From: Reticulitermes lucifugus
Lineage: Eukaryota; Arthropoda; Insecta; Blattodea; Rhinotermitidae
Direction: 5' to 3'
Assembly (NCBI GenBank): GCA_026260175.1
Contig: JAKCWW010000148.1
Location: forward strand, 62,465-126,464
DNA: 64,000 nucleotides
Part shown: positions 34,715 through 47,448 of the stretch, in pieces
Layout: each line of letters opens with the position of its first letter
How positions within the stretch are numbered: the stretch's first letter is position 1
Translations under genes and position numbers: made by a program
The notes under the pieces: model-generated
What the model was told of the DNA's origin: nothing
The model's input: only the letters and a program-made list of their open reading frames with translations
The model's database searches: none

Positions 34715-37700
34715 TCCAATGGTAACTATATGAACTGCCCGATTTAGTATTAAAAGTTTCCTCACTTTTATTCAGAGTCAAATTATGTGTGTGTTATAAA
34801 TCTCGGTGTAAGCAATATTGTGTTTCTTTCTTAAGGAGAAACAGTGTGTTTCGTGTGACGCAGAAAATATATTTTTAAATAATATTTACGAGTAGATAAA
34901 CTTCTAACTTTACATCCTTCAGGAGGGAACATGCATTATGTTCTATTAAAAGTTTCTTCTACTATTTCTCACGCTTGTTCAATACCCCTTCCTGACTCTC
35001 ATATCTATTAAGGCCATGTGTTTCCTTCTGCATTTCTCACAGAAATAAAATAAAGTAAACATATACTGGACGCTGATTGACACTGAAAAGTAGCAAATGA
35101 TTTACTTGCCATAAACACAAGATTAAACAGCATGCAATTCTTTAATAAAAATATTAATTCACAAATGCTTCTTTATGAATCACTGTACAATTATTTAATT
35201 TTTATTTAACAAATTTAACATTGTGCTTTACGTACTTTTAAAACCTTTCAATTATGTATTACCTATGTAATACGTAAGGTATAGTTATTATAAATAATAT
35301 TAATTTCTGCAATTTAATTTTTCTGCTTTTATTACAACATTACACTTACAATGACTAACTCCCATTGCATAAAACTTCATATAGATTTTCAACTTATATG
35401 ATAATTGCGCACATTAATGATTGAATGATTCTTACGTAGGTCCCACGATTTGGAATTCATTTAAGGACTTTAAAACAAAGTTTCCTGTAAAATAGAAGAC
35501 TTTAGCAAACGAATGCGCACCATAACAATAAAGGCGCAACAGCTCCTTCTTCTTTATCTAAAAAATCGTGGTACTTACGGAAAAAATATAGGCGGTATAA
35601 AAATGTGATCCGATTTTATACAACGTTTGATCTAAACATTTTTTCACGCTGCTACGTGTTTAGTGACTTTCTAACGAATTAATTTCGAGATTCGCGCAGA
35701 AAGTCTTGTAGGTCGTCAAATAGAGTGTCCACCAATATTGTTAAATTTCAATCAAAATTACAGTACATCGACAAGTTTTAATTTCGGAAGTATCAGGTTT
35801 CATTAACTGTTTTGGAGTCAGAAATTGTATGCTGTCACAGCAATACTAATAAAAATTCAGATCTTCTAGTATGTTACGTCGTGTCGACTGGCAAATATTT
35901 AGAGACGTTTCGGAATAGCGTAGTTCCTCCGTTTTATGTGTCAATCTTGGACTCCTTGACCGATCGAAAAGGCGTAACGTTTTATAGATATTTAATGTTC
36001 TTAAAATGTTTAATTTTTACAGTCAGAGGGAAGAGCGATGTTAAAAGACATTTTTCCAGGGATGCCCATGATATTAAACTTATAATTTCAGGCAGAATCT
36101 AGGGTCATAATTACACTATAATAAGCACAGAATTATATGCACGGAGGGGGCATTTCAATTTAAGGGTGTGTGTTTGAAAATGGAACAGTTAGGTTCTTGC
36201 TATACACGCCACAGAATGCAAAAAACAGAATACACAACTCTCTCTGTGAAATTTATTACAATGTGACTTGTTGTATGAATGTTACCCAAATTTTATTAAA
36301 GTAATATAGAGAGAATAGTATTTAGTTTTTCAAAATACTACTATATATATGAAACATACACAAGCGTATGTGTTTTTGTGTGTGTCCATGCGTCTGTGTG
36401 CATCACATATCTTAATATGGAATATGCTTCTAAGTGTGCATTTTCTCTCTTCTATCGTAGCCACTGCATGTGATAGCAAAGATTTCTTCTGTAAAAAGTA
36501 ATAGAAATATAGTCTATGCGTTTTAGAAGCCTTCATCGACACCAAGAAGTTATTTGTATTTATTAAAAACGAATTAATTTTATGCATAGCAATTCAGTGT
36601 ATTTTCGTTTATATATTAAGTTGTTTGAAAAGTCCTTTAAGCTCTCAGCCTTATAAATTCTTAAAATAATTGATTTTAAAAGTTGATAATGACAGAAATG
36701 AAGTGTGTTATTTTATTGATGCTTTAAACACGTCTTCCTTAACAAGTGCAGTTTTCACCTTCTACATTTTGAGAATTTTCACCTTTTCGAAAGTTTAATT
36801 TTCCTTTATCCATTAACAGCACAGTGGTTACTTTACATGACAAATGATTTACACGAAAAAGTTACGAATTTTGTCCACAGTGTGTATATTACGAGTGAAG
36901 GTATAGTTCAACGCATACTTTAAACCTCGGAAATTAATGGTACGTATTTATATTCATAATTATTGATTACCAAGCTGAGAACAAGAGAATAATAAAAACG
37001 CCTCCTTCCTACTCAAAATAAACCCTACTAACACGGTTGTCTAGCCCGAAATACGAGCTTTACTGACAGCTACATTCTCTCCGAATCTCATAATGAATAT
37101 CTTTAAATAATTTACCTTAAATGTAAGAAGAGGTGTGTTTGTCGCAAGACAGAAACTGAACACTTTTATATCAATAAATTAAGATCAGTCTACTAAGGAT
37201 TAACGTTAATTCTGCAACTTCTTGTCAAAGCGCATAGCTGTGTATGAATCTAAAATCATTCTTTTTTTAAGTATGCTTACTATTTATATTACACTAAAAT
37301 ACCGGCAAAGCTCCAATTTTTAAATGGAAGGAACTAACAAAAAATTTAATAACTGCCACAAATAATAATTAATATACGCATTGCTTTACTCAGACAACGC
37401 AATTTTCCACTCGCGCTTCTTTGCCTGCTAATACGTGTAGTTTCTACACATCAGAGCCCATCTTAAAAGAACTAACAGGTCCCCAATTCGTCAAAAACTT
37501 CTCCGCATTTTCTGGAACCTTGTTCATGACAGTCAAATAACTGACCCTTTTCGGAGCTAAATAAATAAAGTCCAAGCCCTCCCACCCTATATTTTGAGAT
37601 CAATTTTAATATTATCTTCCTCTTCAAGTATAAGTCTCCTAAGAATCCCTTTCTTTCCGCGCCTCAAACAAAAAGGCTGTATGTATATCTCTTAGAAAAC

Positions 37701-38295
37701 GGTTAAGTCCTCTGCTAGTTGAAAGCCATGCCTTTCCCTTCCGCCAACCAATACAAATATTACATTTAAATTATAAACCCTCCACGGAATTGCAACTGTT
37801 TTCAGGGAGCCTCACTCAAAAGAACTCCTCAAATTCCTAGTTCCAAATATGTCGCCCTTCCGTTCTTACTTACCCAAGGTAAAATTAAATGAGTAACTAA
37901 ATCACAGATTAAATGAAAAATTGAGACTTTCAACATGGTGAGAACTTAAATTGTGTTCTTCCGGATTAACACACCGTATCACGCTTTAGGTGGTTACAAA
38001 GATTTGGTAAAAAGAAGGTCTCATTCTTCTATTCTGAAAATGAAATGTCATGTTCCTCCAGAATATCGGCATCTACTTTCCAGACTCTGCAATGGCATAA
38101 TACAGAAGACAAAATTGTGAATAGATTAGGTAATTACTTAATGACACTTTGCATTACAGTGACCAAATGGCATGAGTCATTATTATTTTAGCAGGCAGTA
38201 AATGAAGACCTGAAACATGTTTATCGTGGTCTAATTTCATTTCGTATTCCTGTGCTCACCTGGAGTGACTTCACATACTTTTAACCAAGAAACGT
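34715..38295. other. unannotated stretch; one half foldback at 35.85-35.96 kb
   Basis: CTTCTAGTATGTTACGTCGTG followed by AGAGACGTTTCGGAATAGCG (35860-35930) is a left-arm remnant of family F type. I recognise nothing else in these 3.6 kb. Confidence 0.4.
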
Positions 38296-38299
38296 AGTC

Positions 38300-38500
38300 G
38301 TATTTTTATAGATCCAGTTCGTACCACGCAGTCAACACTCTCCGCCTCGGTTATAAAAACCGTCAGTTAATGATGTACATGGCAAACGTCGCTGTTTGTT
38401 CTGAGATACATACAATCACATAAATACACTGTGTTTGGCAGAAGGTAGAATTTTTGGATGTGAAACCTGGTAATAGGCAAAGTAGCCGCTAGGCTCTAAA
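38300..38500 (+). repeat. dispersed repeat family B
   Basis: It has CCAGTTCGTACCACGCAGTC, GTAGAATTTTTGGATGTGAA and ACCTGGTAATAGGCAAAG in the family order. 38745-38910 may hold part of an opposite-strand copy (CAACATTAAATGATCACTGG). Confidence 0.7.
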
Positions 38501-38504
38501 TGTT

Positions 38505-40850
38505 AAAGGTATTTTGTCAACAAGACAAAGCTTTAAAACGAATATGTACCAAATACATACTTGCAGCATTAGACCTAGTGATATATTAAACTTAGGCGAA
38601 AAACAAATTAAATATTTTGAAGCTATAATTTCAAATATCAGGCCAATATTTTGTGTACCCACCGCACAGAACAACCGATTAAGTTAACAAACGTGATACG
38701 TATGGTAACCACTGTGATTTGAATGGCTACATGACATTTTATTTACCCTTTAAAGCACACTGTTTTCTGTAGGTATCACATTTTAAATTCTGCTTCTTAA
38801 GGGAAGAATATAGTTATTGATATTGAACAATTCTAAGAACAAACAATTATTTTTCCCTCAACAACATTAAATGATCACTGGTTTTGTAAGGGAAATTCGG
38901 AGCGTGTTTTCTGTGAGGTATGTTCCTTATTCGACGTGAACTTAATTTTTGAAAATGACATAGACAGCCTTTAGGATTCAAAGTTTTAGTTTAATTATGA
39001 ATAATCATAAATTTATGCAAGTTCCATCTCCTAAAGTAACAAACATTGAAACCTTCCGAAGCTTGCTAAAACCACAAGATTAAAGCAAGTTAGAAAATAA
39101 GAATTGCTAGAGCCTCAATTTTACTTCTTTGGGAATACTGACTTATAAATTTATATGACTTAGGCTTATATTTCGGTGACATTTATATACGATTTTTCAT
39201 AAACATTTTGCACTAATATGCTTCATATTCTTATACGACTCACGTAATATTAGTTGGATGATCAAACAAGAGACAAGGCATGTAGCAGGCATGCGAGAGA
39301 GGATATTCATAAAATGTAGGCAGAAAACATAAAGAAAAGTGAACAACCAGCAAGACTTAAGCGCACACAGGAGAATTATATTAAAATGATATAAAAGAAA
39401 TATAATGACAGGCGGTGGTATGCAATCATTTGATTAGGAATATGGCTCATTTCTTTTAAACAGTGTAACAGAAATTCAGGTAACATAAAATGAGGAAATC
39501 TAAACTAACTGAGCAAGAATCAGCTTCTCAAAAATCTATGTTCCCTTTAATTATTTATATATTATGCACGAAAATGCTGCAAAGAGCTATGTCTATTACC
39601 TGTCTATCCAATTATACATCTCTATGCCCGACTTCCCGTAATAATTATGGAAGCAAAGTACGTTGTTTGTGTAATTGGATAATACTTTGCCCCAGGACGT
39701 CACGTCGGTGTTGTGTGTAATTTTTAAATTCTTGTTTTCATCCTTGACAAGATGTTGCCACAAAAATACCCGTTAGGATAATTCTCGTGTCAAATTAAAC
39801 ATGACAATCTAACGAGTTCAAAAATGCATATTCCTTTAATTAATTCTATGGCAACACACAGAGTTTTAATTGTCAAATTCCTTGCGATTTGAGCATTTAT
39901 ATGTTAAAATCTATACCAGACATTTCTCTGTTATTGTGTTTGTTAAAAACTGTAAATATAGGCTTACACTTGACGATTCTGAGTACATGCAAAAATTACT
40001 GCTTGTTTGAATACATGAAACAAAATAGTAGGTTTGTGATAACAGGTGAAAATTTTGCGAGTTTAATCCCACTAAGCAAGCAAACTGAGGTATGGACATT
40101 GAAGAAAATATTCCAAATAAAATTTTTAATCCATTTTAAAAATGAAAGGAATATTTAATTATGCTACGTTGAAAATAAGGTATTAAAAGCTGAAACTTAT
40201 AAAAATTGAGCTTACGGTACAGAAATTGTTCAGAAACTGCTTTTTTCGAAATTAAATTTTATGTACGTTTTAACATGTCTTCGTCGCGCTTTATAATCTA
40301 GTTCAACGTATTAAACGAATTCCACACTTTAAGATCAGATCCTTAGCCTAAGATACAAAAATTTTGCGCCTAATTCCACCATCAAATAAGCGAAGTAATT
40401 TAAAGTAAAGTAAATTTATATTGCTTTTACACAAATACTAACACTTCTAAACGCTAAGTATGAGACAGATCTGTCTGCGATATAAATTACGGCTGGTAAC
40501 GCAGCTTGCTTCATTAGTTACTTTATTGGTTTCTTATAGACAAATCTGAGAATTAACAGAATAAGCGCAACACAACTTACTGCCTGAAGCCAAAGGTACA
40601 AGACACTTGCTTTACAAATCATCCAAAATTAATACATCTTTTACAGATGATTTCATTAATGCAAATTACAAGAGATAATTGTTCACTTATATGCAAATAT
40701 TTTCATTCAAAAACAATTTGTACAATATACAAAGTAAAACACGTCTTTGGAACCGATGTTTAATTAGAAGCTACTAAAAACACTTGCTTTAATCCACATT
40801 ACTAATTACAAAACCACTATTTAGGTAATGGTCATTTATGGAGTTAAAAA
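38505..40850. other. unannotated stretch
   Basis: No supported gene, RNA or recognised repeat apart from the possible family B fragment at 38.75-38.9 kb. Confidence 0.4.
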
Positions 40851-40857
40851 ATTGCAA

Positions 40858-41070
40858 TGCACTTAAGTAAACCGATGGTTCATTATCAAGTTCAAAATAT
40901 CCCGACCACTAGCCCTATCCTGAGCCAGATGGATCGAGCCCACATGCTTCTACAATATTTCTTTAACACGTATTTTAATTTTATTTTCTCACCTATGCCT
41001 AGCTCTGTCAAGTACCTCTTCCTTTCAGGTTTCTCATCCAAACATCTGTACGGGTTTGTATTCTCTTTTA
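40858..41070 (-). mobile_element. LINE ORF2 C-terminal end, broken (family with LAQDR motif)
   Basis: The minus strand reads DEKPERKRYLTELGIGEKIK, then after a frame change GSIHLAQDRASGRDILNL, then IMNHRF and a stop at 40863. This matches, from memory, the extreme C-terminus of an abundant insect non-LTR retrotransposon (GKPEGKR.LGRP..RWEDNIK..., WI.LAQDRDRWR). Everything upstream is lost, as usual for 5'-truncated LINE copies. The clade is probably RTE-like but I cannot confirm it. Sister fragments lie at 46.7 and 52.7 kb on the same strand. Confidence 0.75.
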
Positions 41071-41127
41071 TGCTGCTACATAAACAGCTATTTTCAGCTT
41101 CATTCATTTGCCCATCATAGTAGTGTA

Positions 41128-41547
41128 TCAAACAAGATAGGCAATGTGTGACTAAAGTAGTAGCATTGTGGCGCTTTCCGTAACAATTGTCACGGAAACG
41201 TAACAATACCTTCCCCTTTTATTGTTGTTGACCTACATGTAACTGTCAACAATATAAAACAGCTGAGTTTTGCCATGAAAATGCAACAACGGGTTCCCTT
41301 TGCACAGTTGTCGAGCCACGAAATATTTCGTACCTCTGCAAAAAATATAAATATACTTAGGTCTTCATGTAAAGTTCCCGATATTATTGTTGAATTTAAC
41401 CAAATCTGAAATGTCTCGACAAATTTTCGTTAAGTCGCAAGTATCAAATTTCACGAAAATTCGTCGATTGGGAGCCGCGATGATGTATGCGGAGAAAAGA
41501 ACGGGAGGACAGATATGACGAACATGATAGGCGCTTTTCGCGACTTA
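41128..41547 (+). repeat. dispersed repeat family A, internally diverged copy
   Basis: It starts AACAAGATAGGCAATGTGTG and shares GTGGCGCTTTCCGTAACAAT, CTTCATGTAAAGTTCCCGAT and the terminal GGCGCTTTTCGCGACTTAAG. Its middle (ACATGTAACTGTCAACAATA) matches the fragment at 33.9 kb rather than the copies at 47 and 62 kb, so at least two subfamilies exist. Confidence 0.7.
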
Positions 41548-41570
41548 AGTGAACAAGTTCTTTTATGTGC

Positions 41571-41592
41571 ATATATATATATATATATATAT
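41571..41592. repeat. (TA)n microsatellite
   Basis: A run of eleven TA units between a family A repeat and a half foldback. Confidence 0.9.
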
Positions 41593-41599
41593 GTACAAA

Positions 41600-41752
41600 G
41601 TTGCGAGAATCAATCACCGCCTCTTCCACCTCTTCCCGGCATTCTTCTTGGACTGCTTGACCCTTGAAGAAGGAAACTTTAGGCTGTCCCGAAACCTCGG
41701 CGAACAACAACCAACCAATAATGCGTACAACCCCAGAAGAGCGAAGACCTAA
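41600..41752 (+). mobile_element. foldback repeat, right half
   Basis: CTTGGACTGCTTGACCCTTG leads into AAGAAGGAAAC, a spacer, CTGTCCCGAAACCTCGGCG, then the arm ending CCCCAGAAGAGCGAAGACCT. It is the right half of a family F-type element; the left arm is absent and replaced by (TA)n. Confidence 0.65.
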
Positions 41753-41759
41753 TATATAT

Positions 41760-42185
41760 ATATATTAAATTTTTTAATTCTGTTTGTTAACTGTATGAAC
41801 TGAACCGGACTGAATTGAATTATCGACATATTCAAAAAAAAATACCGCACTTAGGCACAGTCTGATATAAAAATTCTAATATGTTTACAGTTTCGCATCT
41901 CTTTACAAAATTACACTTCTAGGTTTGCCTGCTGTAACAACCCACTTTATTCATATGTTTATGGTTACCTTAACGACGCACTTATTAGTAGCTCAGTTTA
42001 TAATGCATTGAATGATAGGAAGATCAGTGAATAAGGAACTGGAAAAAACTATAAAACGACAGCGGCCTACGATAAATACCATCCCATTATTTGTCTAAAT
42101 GTGCTTAGTAAATTCATGGAAAATCTCTGTCAGAATAACATATCTACAACCGCCAACTGCAGTTACTGCTTAACTCTTTGGAGAC
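41760..42185. other. unannotated stretch
   Basis: I see nothing that I can support. Confidence 0.4.
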
Positions 42186-42189
42186 GAAA

Positions 42190-42375
42190 CTAACCCGTGT
42201 TTATATCTAAACTTTCAGCTTGTACCGCGCAGTCAACACGCCATCTCTTAATGAAATCCAATCAGTTAATTCTATACACGAAATAAAACACATATATGCA
42301 CATTCCGTTCAGAGCGTAGAATTTTTTAATGTTAAACCTGGCGGTACATATAGTAACCACTGCACATTAGAGGAT
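42190..42375 (+). repeat. dispersed repeat family B
   Basis: It contains TTGTACCGCGCAGTCAACAC, GTAGAATTTTTTAATGTTAA, ACCTGGCGGTACATATAGTA and ACCACTGCACATTAGAGG, a well-preserved member. Confidence 0.75.
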
Positions 42376-43025
42376 TAACACCCCCTGTTCTCTTGATACC
42401 CTATCGTAACATAAGCCTGTAATTTTATGTTTATTTATTAAACGTAAACCTAAGGGAAGAGAGAAATATTTTGGAGTAAGTTCAACTGAAATATATCGTC
42501 CTGAAATTTGGCAAGCACATACCAATTTCTTGAGAAACCTGTTGCGTCTATCTTTAATGTTCCCCTCAAGAATAAGAAGCACGTTTTTAACAATATTTAT
42601 GATTTGCTAATCCTACACGACGTCAAAACCCAGTAGAAAGTCATCTTCAAATTTATCGCGTTCTAAAGCTCAAATATCACACCAATATTTGAGTCTACTC
42701 TTTCAGACTTGATGCTGGACTTTGAGACTTGCTGTAATACAAATTTGTGGCTTAAAAAATTTTCACCAATAGCAAATCCGATCAAGGAACATGCCACGTG
42801 ATAATCCTAACAGCACTTCCAGGCGACAAGTTTCATATTTTTTTCTTTTGCAGTCTTTGACAAATTCTCCCCCACAATTCCACTCGCCCATTCTCGCCTT
42901 CTATTCAGTATCATTTCTTTACCTCTCTTCCGATCTTCCTTACGCATTTTTTGCAACACCAGACCCCTTTCACAACCACACCCTTTTACAGTATCTCATG
43001 TACCTTCACAGCATCCATCCCCTTG

Positions 43026-43050
43026 CACGCACACACACGCATACACACAC
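43026..43050. repeat. (AC)n microsatellite
   Basis: An interrupted CA run, directly upstream of the G-run tract. Confidence 0.85.
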
Positions 43051-43063
43051 AGGGTAGCTACAA

Positions 43064-43098
43064 GCAGGGCAGGGCAGGGCGGGGTAGGGTAGGGTAGA
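43064..43098 (+). repeat. G-run pentamer tract with quadruplex potential
   Basis: Units GCAGG, then GGTAG, give at least six runs of three or more G separated by two or three bases within 35 bp. That satisfies the usual G3+N1-7 quadruplex pattern on the plus strand. It lies in the GC-richest part of the window. Confidence 0.8.
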
Positions 43099-43099
43099 G

Positions 43100-43510
43100 T
43101 CCAACGTCTGATGACCAGCAGCATCACCAACACTAGCTCACTCTCTTTCCCTCCCTAGCTGCTTTTACAAATCTTGTATGCCATAGTAATTAATCAACAC
43201 GATGAAGCTGTCCACTGGTTATCAAACTTTGTCCTTTGATTAATGTGTGGTGATGGTGGTAGAGAGCGCGGGGGGAGAGACGAGGAGGAAAAGTGATGGC
43301 GGCGGCGGCGGGGAAGAGAAAGCTTTATTTTCCGTGCTGATCCAAGGAACGAGTTTGTTCAGAATATGGCTATGCTGTAGCTGGTGCTGATGACCGTGAT
43401 GATGATGACAACAAGGGGTAACGGTCAAGCCAGACAAATCTCACGCTTTCAGGACGAGTTCCAATGTACAGACTTGTGGTGCAGCTAATTAAAAGCCACC
43501 ACAGCTAGTT
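43100..43510. promoter_or_regulatory. candidate host regulatory element
   Basis: A non-repetitive, GC-richer block in AT-rich surroundings. It holds clustered motifs resembling known factor sites: TCF/LEF-like CCTTTGATTA (43233-43242), homeodomain-like TAATTA (43486-43491), and three Runt-like sites, TGTGGT at 43246-43251 and 43475-43480 and ACCACA at 43498-43503. A (GGC)n run is at 43298-43313. No transposon signature or open frame explains it. Motif matching by eye is weak evidence; cross-species conservation was not testable here. Confidence 0.3.
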
Positions 43511-43514
43511 CACG

Positions 43515-44195
43515 AAAAACCAAAATGGAACCAAGTGCGCCGAATTTTATTAAAATCAAAGTCACGTAATGTCACATGTTTGTGACAAAGGTGTAAATCA
43601 GAATATATTAGGGGTAAAAAGTGCATATTGTGTAAGTACCTCAGACAAAACTTTTTAAAATATGACGCGAAAAACATAAGAAGAGAAACTTTACCGAAAT
43701 TCCCCAACACAGTTAAAGCTGCATGAATTAAACAACAGTTACTATACTGTTGTTGTTGTTGTTGTTCAGAAAATGCTAACAGTCTTCCTAAACACTTCCA
43801 ATCCGTTCACAGTAATTCCTTTCCTGGGGTTTCTCATTCCCTTAATAAGTAGACGTGTTTGTTTATTTTCCATTTAGGCCTCTGTTGAGAGAAATGTTGT
43901 TAAAATTTGCCGTCCTCGACATCTCCTGGAACTGACGGCATACACATTTCAGATATAAAGATCTGTTTCCAAATATTAATACCCGTTATTAAGTATCTTT
44001 ACCCTGAATATGTCTCAGCAGAATTCTCATAACTTTAGAAGCAGGTAACTACCATTCGTGTCTTTAAACATTTAAGGAATGAAAAATAAAAAATCAAGTT
44101 TTTTTTCTAACCAAATATTCCGAGATATCCGAAATGGCATCGCTGTTTTGAAGATTCCCAGGCTTCGCCCGCTTGTCCTTCTGATAAGAGTACTA
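43515..44195. other. unannotated stretch with a (GTT)n run
   Basis: (TGT)n lies at 43748-43766. I recognise nothing else. Confidence 0.4.
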
Positions 44196-44206
44196 ATACG
44201 ATAAAG

Positions 44207-44420
44207 ATGTGTATGGAGTATTCGTGCACAGGTGCACAAATCGCGGGGGCTAGGCCGCCCCGAGGAAATAAATTTTGTACTGTGGCGCTTAATTTTTGTA
44301 GTTTATCAGTATGGAATTTGCTTCATGTTACACTTCTAGCGCATATAATTTTGAGGTGGCTAATAGAGTTTGGAAAATCTGTGCTCCCCTGGATTAGTGG
44401 AATGATACAATTGTTTAAAA
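44207..44420 (+). repeat. dispersed repeat family C, copy 1
   Basis: ATGGAATTTGCTTCATGTTA, then CTTCTAGCGCATATAATTTT and GAGGTGGC closely follow 60200-60255 (ATGAGACTTCCTGCATGTCA, CTTCTGGCGCCTAGAATTTC, GAGGTGGC). A GC-rich head GGGGGCTAGGCCGCCCCGAG precedes it. The 110-codon open frame here shows no known domain and is probably accidental. Class unknown. Confidence 0.6.
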
Positions 44421-44424
44421 CCGA

Positions 44425-46690
44425 AGTACTCAGAGAAAAAGCCGTGTTACTGCGATTTTGTACACCACAAACCTCAGACAGACTGGATCGGGATGGAAAA
44501 GTGGCCACTGTCCTAACAGGACGGCTATATAATATATAAAATAAAATGTTAGTCGCTAACTCACAGTAAAAGCCCACCGTATTCATTACGAAGACAAATG
44601 AATCCCCTTTAATGCTGTAAAGGAAATAGGCGTTGTTTTTTCGAGAATCGTGTGAAACAAATGACACGTATAGGAAAAACTCAGTGTGAATTTAATGTTA
44701 AAGTTCCTAGCACACACATTTAGTACACGCTTTAAAGATTTAAAAAGTTCGACATTTCTTCCATGAACCAAGACAGAACTACAGCCATTTTCAATAAATT
44801 TTCTAAAATGTACAGAACCATTATAAATAACTAGGTGCTCAGTTTTTCAAATTTAAATTAAATACTTCAGGCAAATCTAAACCAATGATTTCTAATTCAG
44901 TCACCTTCTTTTCATTTCATGGTATGGTCAAGTGTCCCCCATCTTCCTTCATCTCAGCAATATTCTGATCCTGCTTCATAAGGTTTGCTGCTTCCTAAGG
45001 TGCATAATGACTGACTTTCATTTGGATACTTCAAGTCGCTCCGTAGCTATCTGACAGAGCCGTACATCGCACAGCCAAGTGCGCTATTAAACTATCTCCT
45101 TTATATCATAGATGCTATCAGTAACTGTCTCCCTGTTTGAATGCTTGTAAATTTCCTTCCTCTATGGGCACGACAAATATTAGATTTTTATTCAGTTCCG
45201 GAAGGTAATATTATGTTAGCAATGCTAGCAAGGTAAAGTAGAGCCAACATACGCAGAATAAATTTACACAGGGAATACGTCGTGTTGCCTATAAATGGAT
45301 GTAAACATATGCTACATGCTCACAGAATGATCTAATTAATTGTGTTATCAAAGATAGATTAGAAATCACACTACAGAGAAATCAGGGTCCGAAAATAATT
45401 CGATTCGCTATGGAAATTAAAGTTACTTTGAAATTAAGTTTTGTGTTTACTGTGGCTTATTCTTAATTCTTCTAGTAACAGGCACCACAGAATACTTATA
45501 TTGCCTTCTTCGTGAAGACGGAGGTAAGACTGAACATCGAAGCGTCATATGTACAAATATAAGTCCAAATAATGGGCAGTCTGCAAGAAAATTTACCCTG
45601 TAATCAATATATGCTGCTAGTTCTCATTTACAAGACTTTGTTTCAGTATCTGGCTTTCAAAGAATAAAATAAATATATGCTCATTTTATAAAATTAAACT
45701 TAATCCTAATTCTACGTAACATTACGTGAGTTGGTAAATAAATTGAAATGTAGCACAATAAACATAATATCGTAGCCTAAATTATTTAAACTTAAAATTG
45801 AAAAGGTGTTGTAAATTGGGGAAGGATTGGCACTAGGTTTAAATTAACTCCTGGTTGTCAATGTGTTAGCTCCTTCTGCATTTTTTATTTATTTACATTA
45901 TTTACAAATATTTTATCTTTTTAAATCGCTTATATTTCACTTTGTCTAAATACTACGTACCTAAATCCATTAACAGATTTCTGTTAGTAATCCTTAATAT
46001 TTTCTTATAAGCTACCTCCTTCTGGAGGTATAGTTCCTGTGATTTTCAGTCTCTTATACCAGATGAAGGGGGCGACTAGAGTCATGCATAAAGCTGTATA
46101 CCTCAGGTAAATTCTAGACAGCAGGACAAGTGGACACCAGAACCGAAATAGACACGGTTGTGTTACAAAAAAAAACTTCAACCCTACTGGAAAGTTCACC
46201 AAGAATGTCCAGTCACCTAGACCATGGCATAGTCATTATAGTGTTAAACATCATATGTCATGAAGAATTAATTATATGATAGGTAATTGCTGTGCTCTAT
46301 ATATTCTGTTGCTCGGGTTGTAGAATTTTTAACATTATATTTATAATAACTTCAAAGTTTTATGAAATTTATATAATCCCAGAATATTTTCGTATTCAAT
46401 TTAGTCTAGCAGCAGTCCTAATCTACATAGTACAAAATAATTTATGTTTTTCTATGCGTGTGTGATGTAGCAATATTAATCATTCCCAAGATAGGAGCAG
46501 GAAAAAAATATGGTAGCAATAAACACGAAAGGAAGGTACCTACGTCCGAGCTTGGAACGCATTCTTCACGACTGCTGAAGAAAGTCATGTAGCGTGCACA
46601 TAATTTCAAAGTTTTCTTGGAGGGTTATAATTATCTCCCTAACCAACTAATTAATTAATTAATTAACTCCACGTAATATAGTAATTTTTT
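44425..46690. other. unannotated stretch
   Basis: No supported gene or recognised repeat. A 65-codon minus-strand frame at 46005-46202 is hydrophobic but has no recognisable family. Confidence 0.4.
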
Positions 46691-46694
46691 AGAA

Positions 46695-46910
46695 ACTAAG
46701 AGGTGTTCTGATACTCAAGAAATGTCCCGCATTTTATGCAACCCGACGATTCATTAAAGTGCTCACAAGAGCCCGGAACTTGCGCCTGTACTGAGCCACA
46801 TAAACCCATTCCGCGTTCTCCCTTCCTTTCAAGGTCTACTTTAAAGTGTTTGTCCCAAGTCAGACTAGCTCACCAAAGGGGTTCTTTTCCTTCACGTTTT
46901 CCAACAAACG
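46695..46910 (-). mobile_element. LINE ORF2 C-terminal end, broken (LAQDR family)
   Basis: The minus strand gives, in pieces, GK.EGKEPL, WDKHFKVDLERKG and then WVYVAQYRRKFRALVSTLMN followed by RRVA and a stop near 46735. After the stop, NAGHFLS-type 3' UTR sequence continues to about 46695. The blocks match the same LINE family as 40.9 and 52.7 kb. All catalytic reverse-transcriptase parts are missing through 5' truncation. Confidence 0.75.
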
Positions 46911-47448
46911 TCAAGAGTTATAATTTCTAATCATGGCACATTTAAAGGTTTATCTATGCAACCCGTAGCAAGAAATGTGGTGTCAATATTTGTAGCAAAA
47001 TTTCGACGGGAATTTTATTAGCAGCATATTTATAATTATAAAAGAAATGAAGGTCTATGCCTGTGTGTGTTAGTCTCAAAGATACCACTGATACCTACAA
47101 ACACATACATGCAGTTTGTTTTCAAATTTCACAGAATTTCTGTGACTGGTGTAACAAAGTACGTTTTGCCTTCAGACTGTGTGTTATTTTACCTTAACAG
47201 AATTGAAGCGGTATTTAATAACAACGAAACTACGGCACCGCACTGCGCTGCAGGACAGTAGGATGGATGTCCTGCCGGAAAAGTAAACACTCCACACGTC
47301 ATCAATATAACAACGTCCCTCGCTAATTACAGCACAATCTAGTGGTAGATTTCCCAAATACGTCTTATAAGTTGAGATCCACAGCATACTGGAACTGATG
47401 ATAAGAATGTACAATGCTTCCACGTATGATTGTAACAAAGTAACAAAC

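Noticed and set aside
43081-43098. GGTAG run as an interstitial telomeric repeat
   Set aside because: Insect telomeric repeats are TTAGG; this is GGTAG/TAGGG-like by slippage and lacks TTAGG units.
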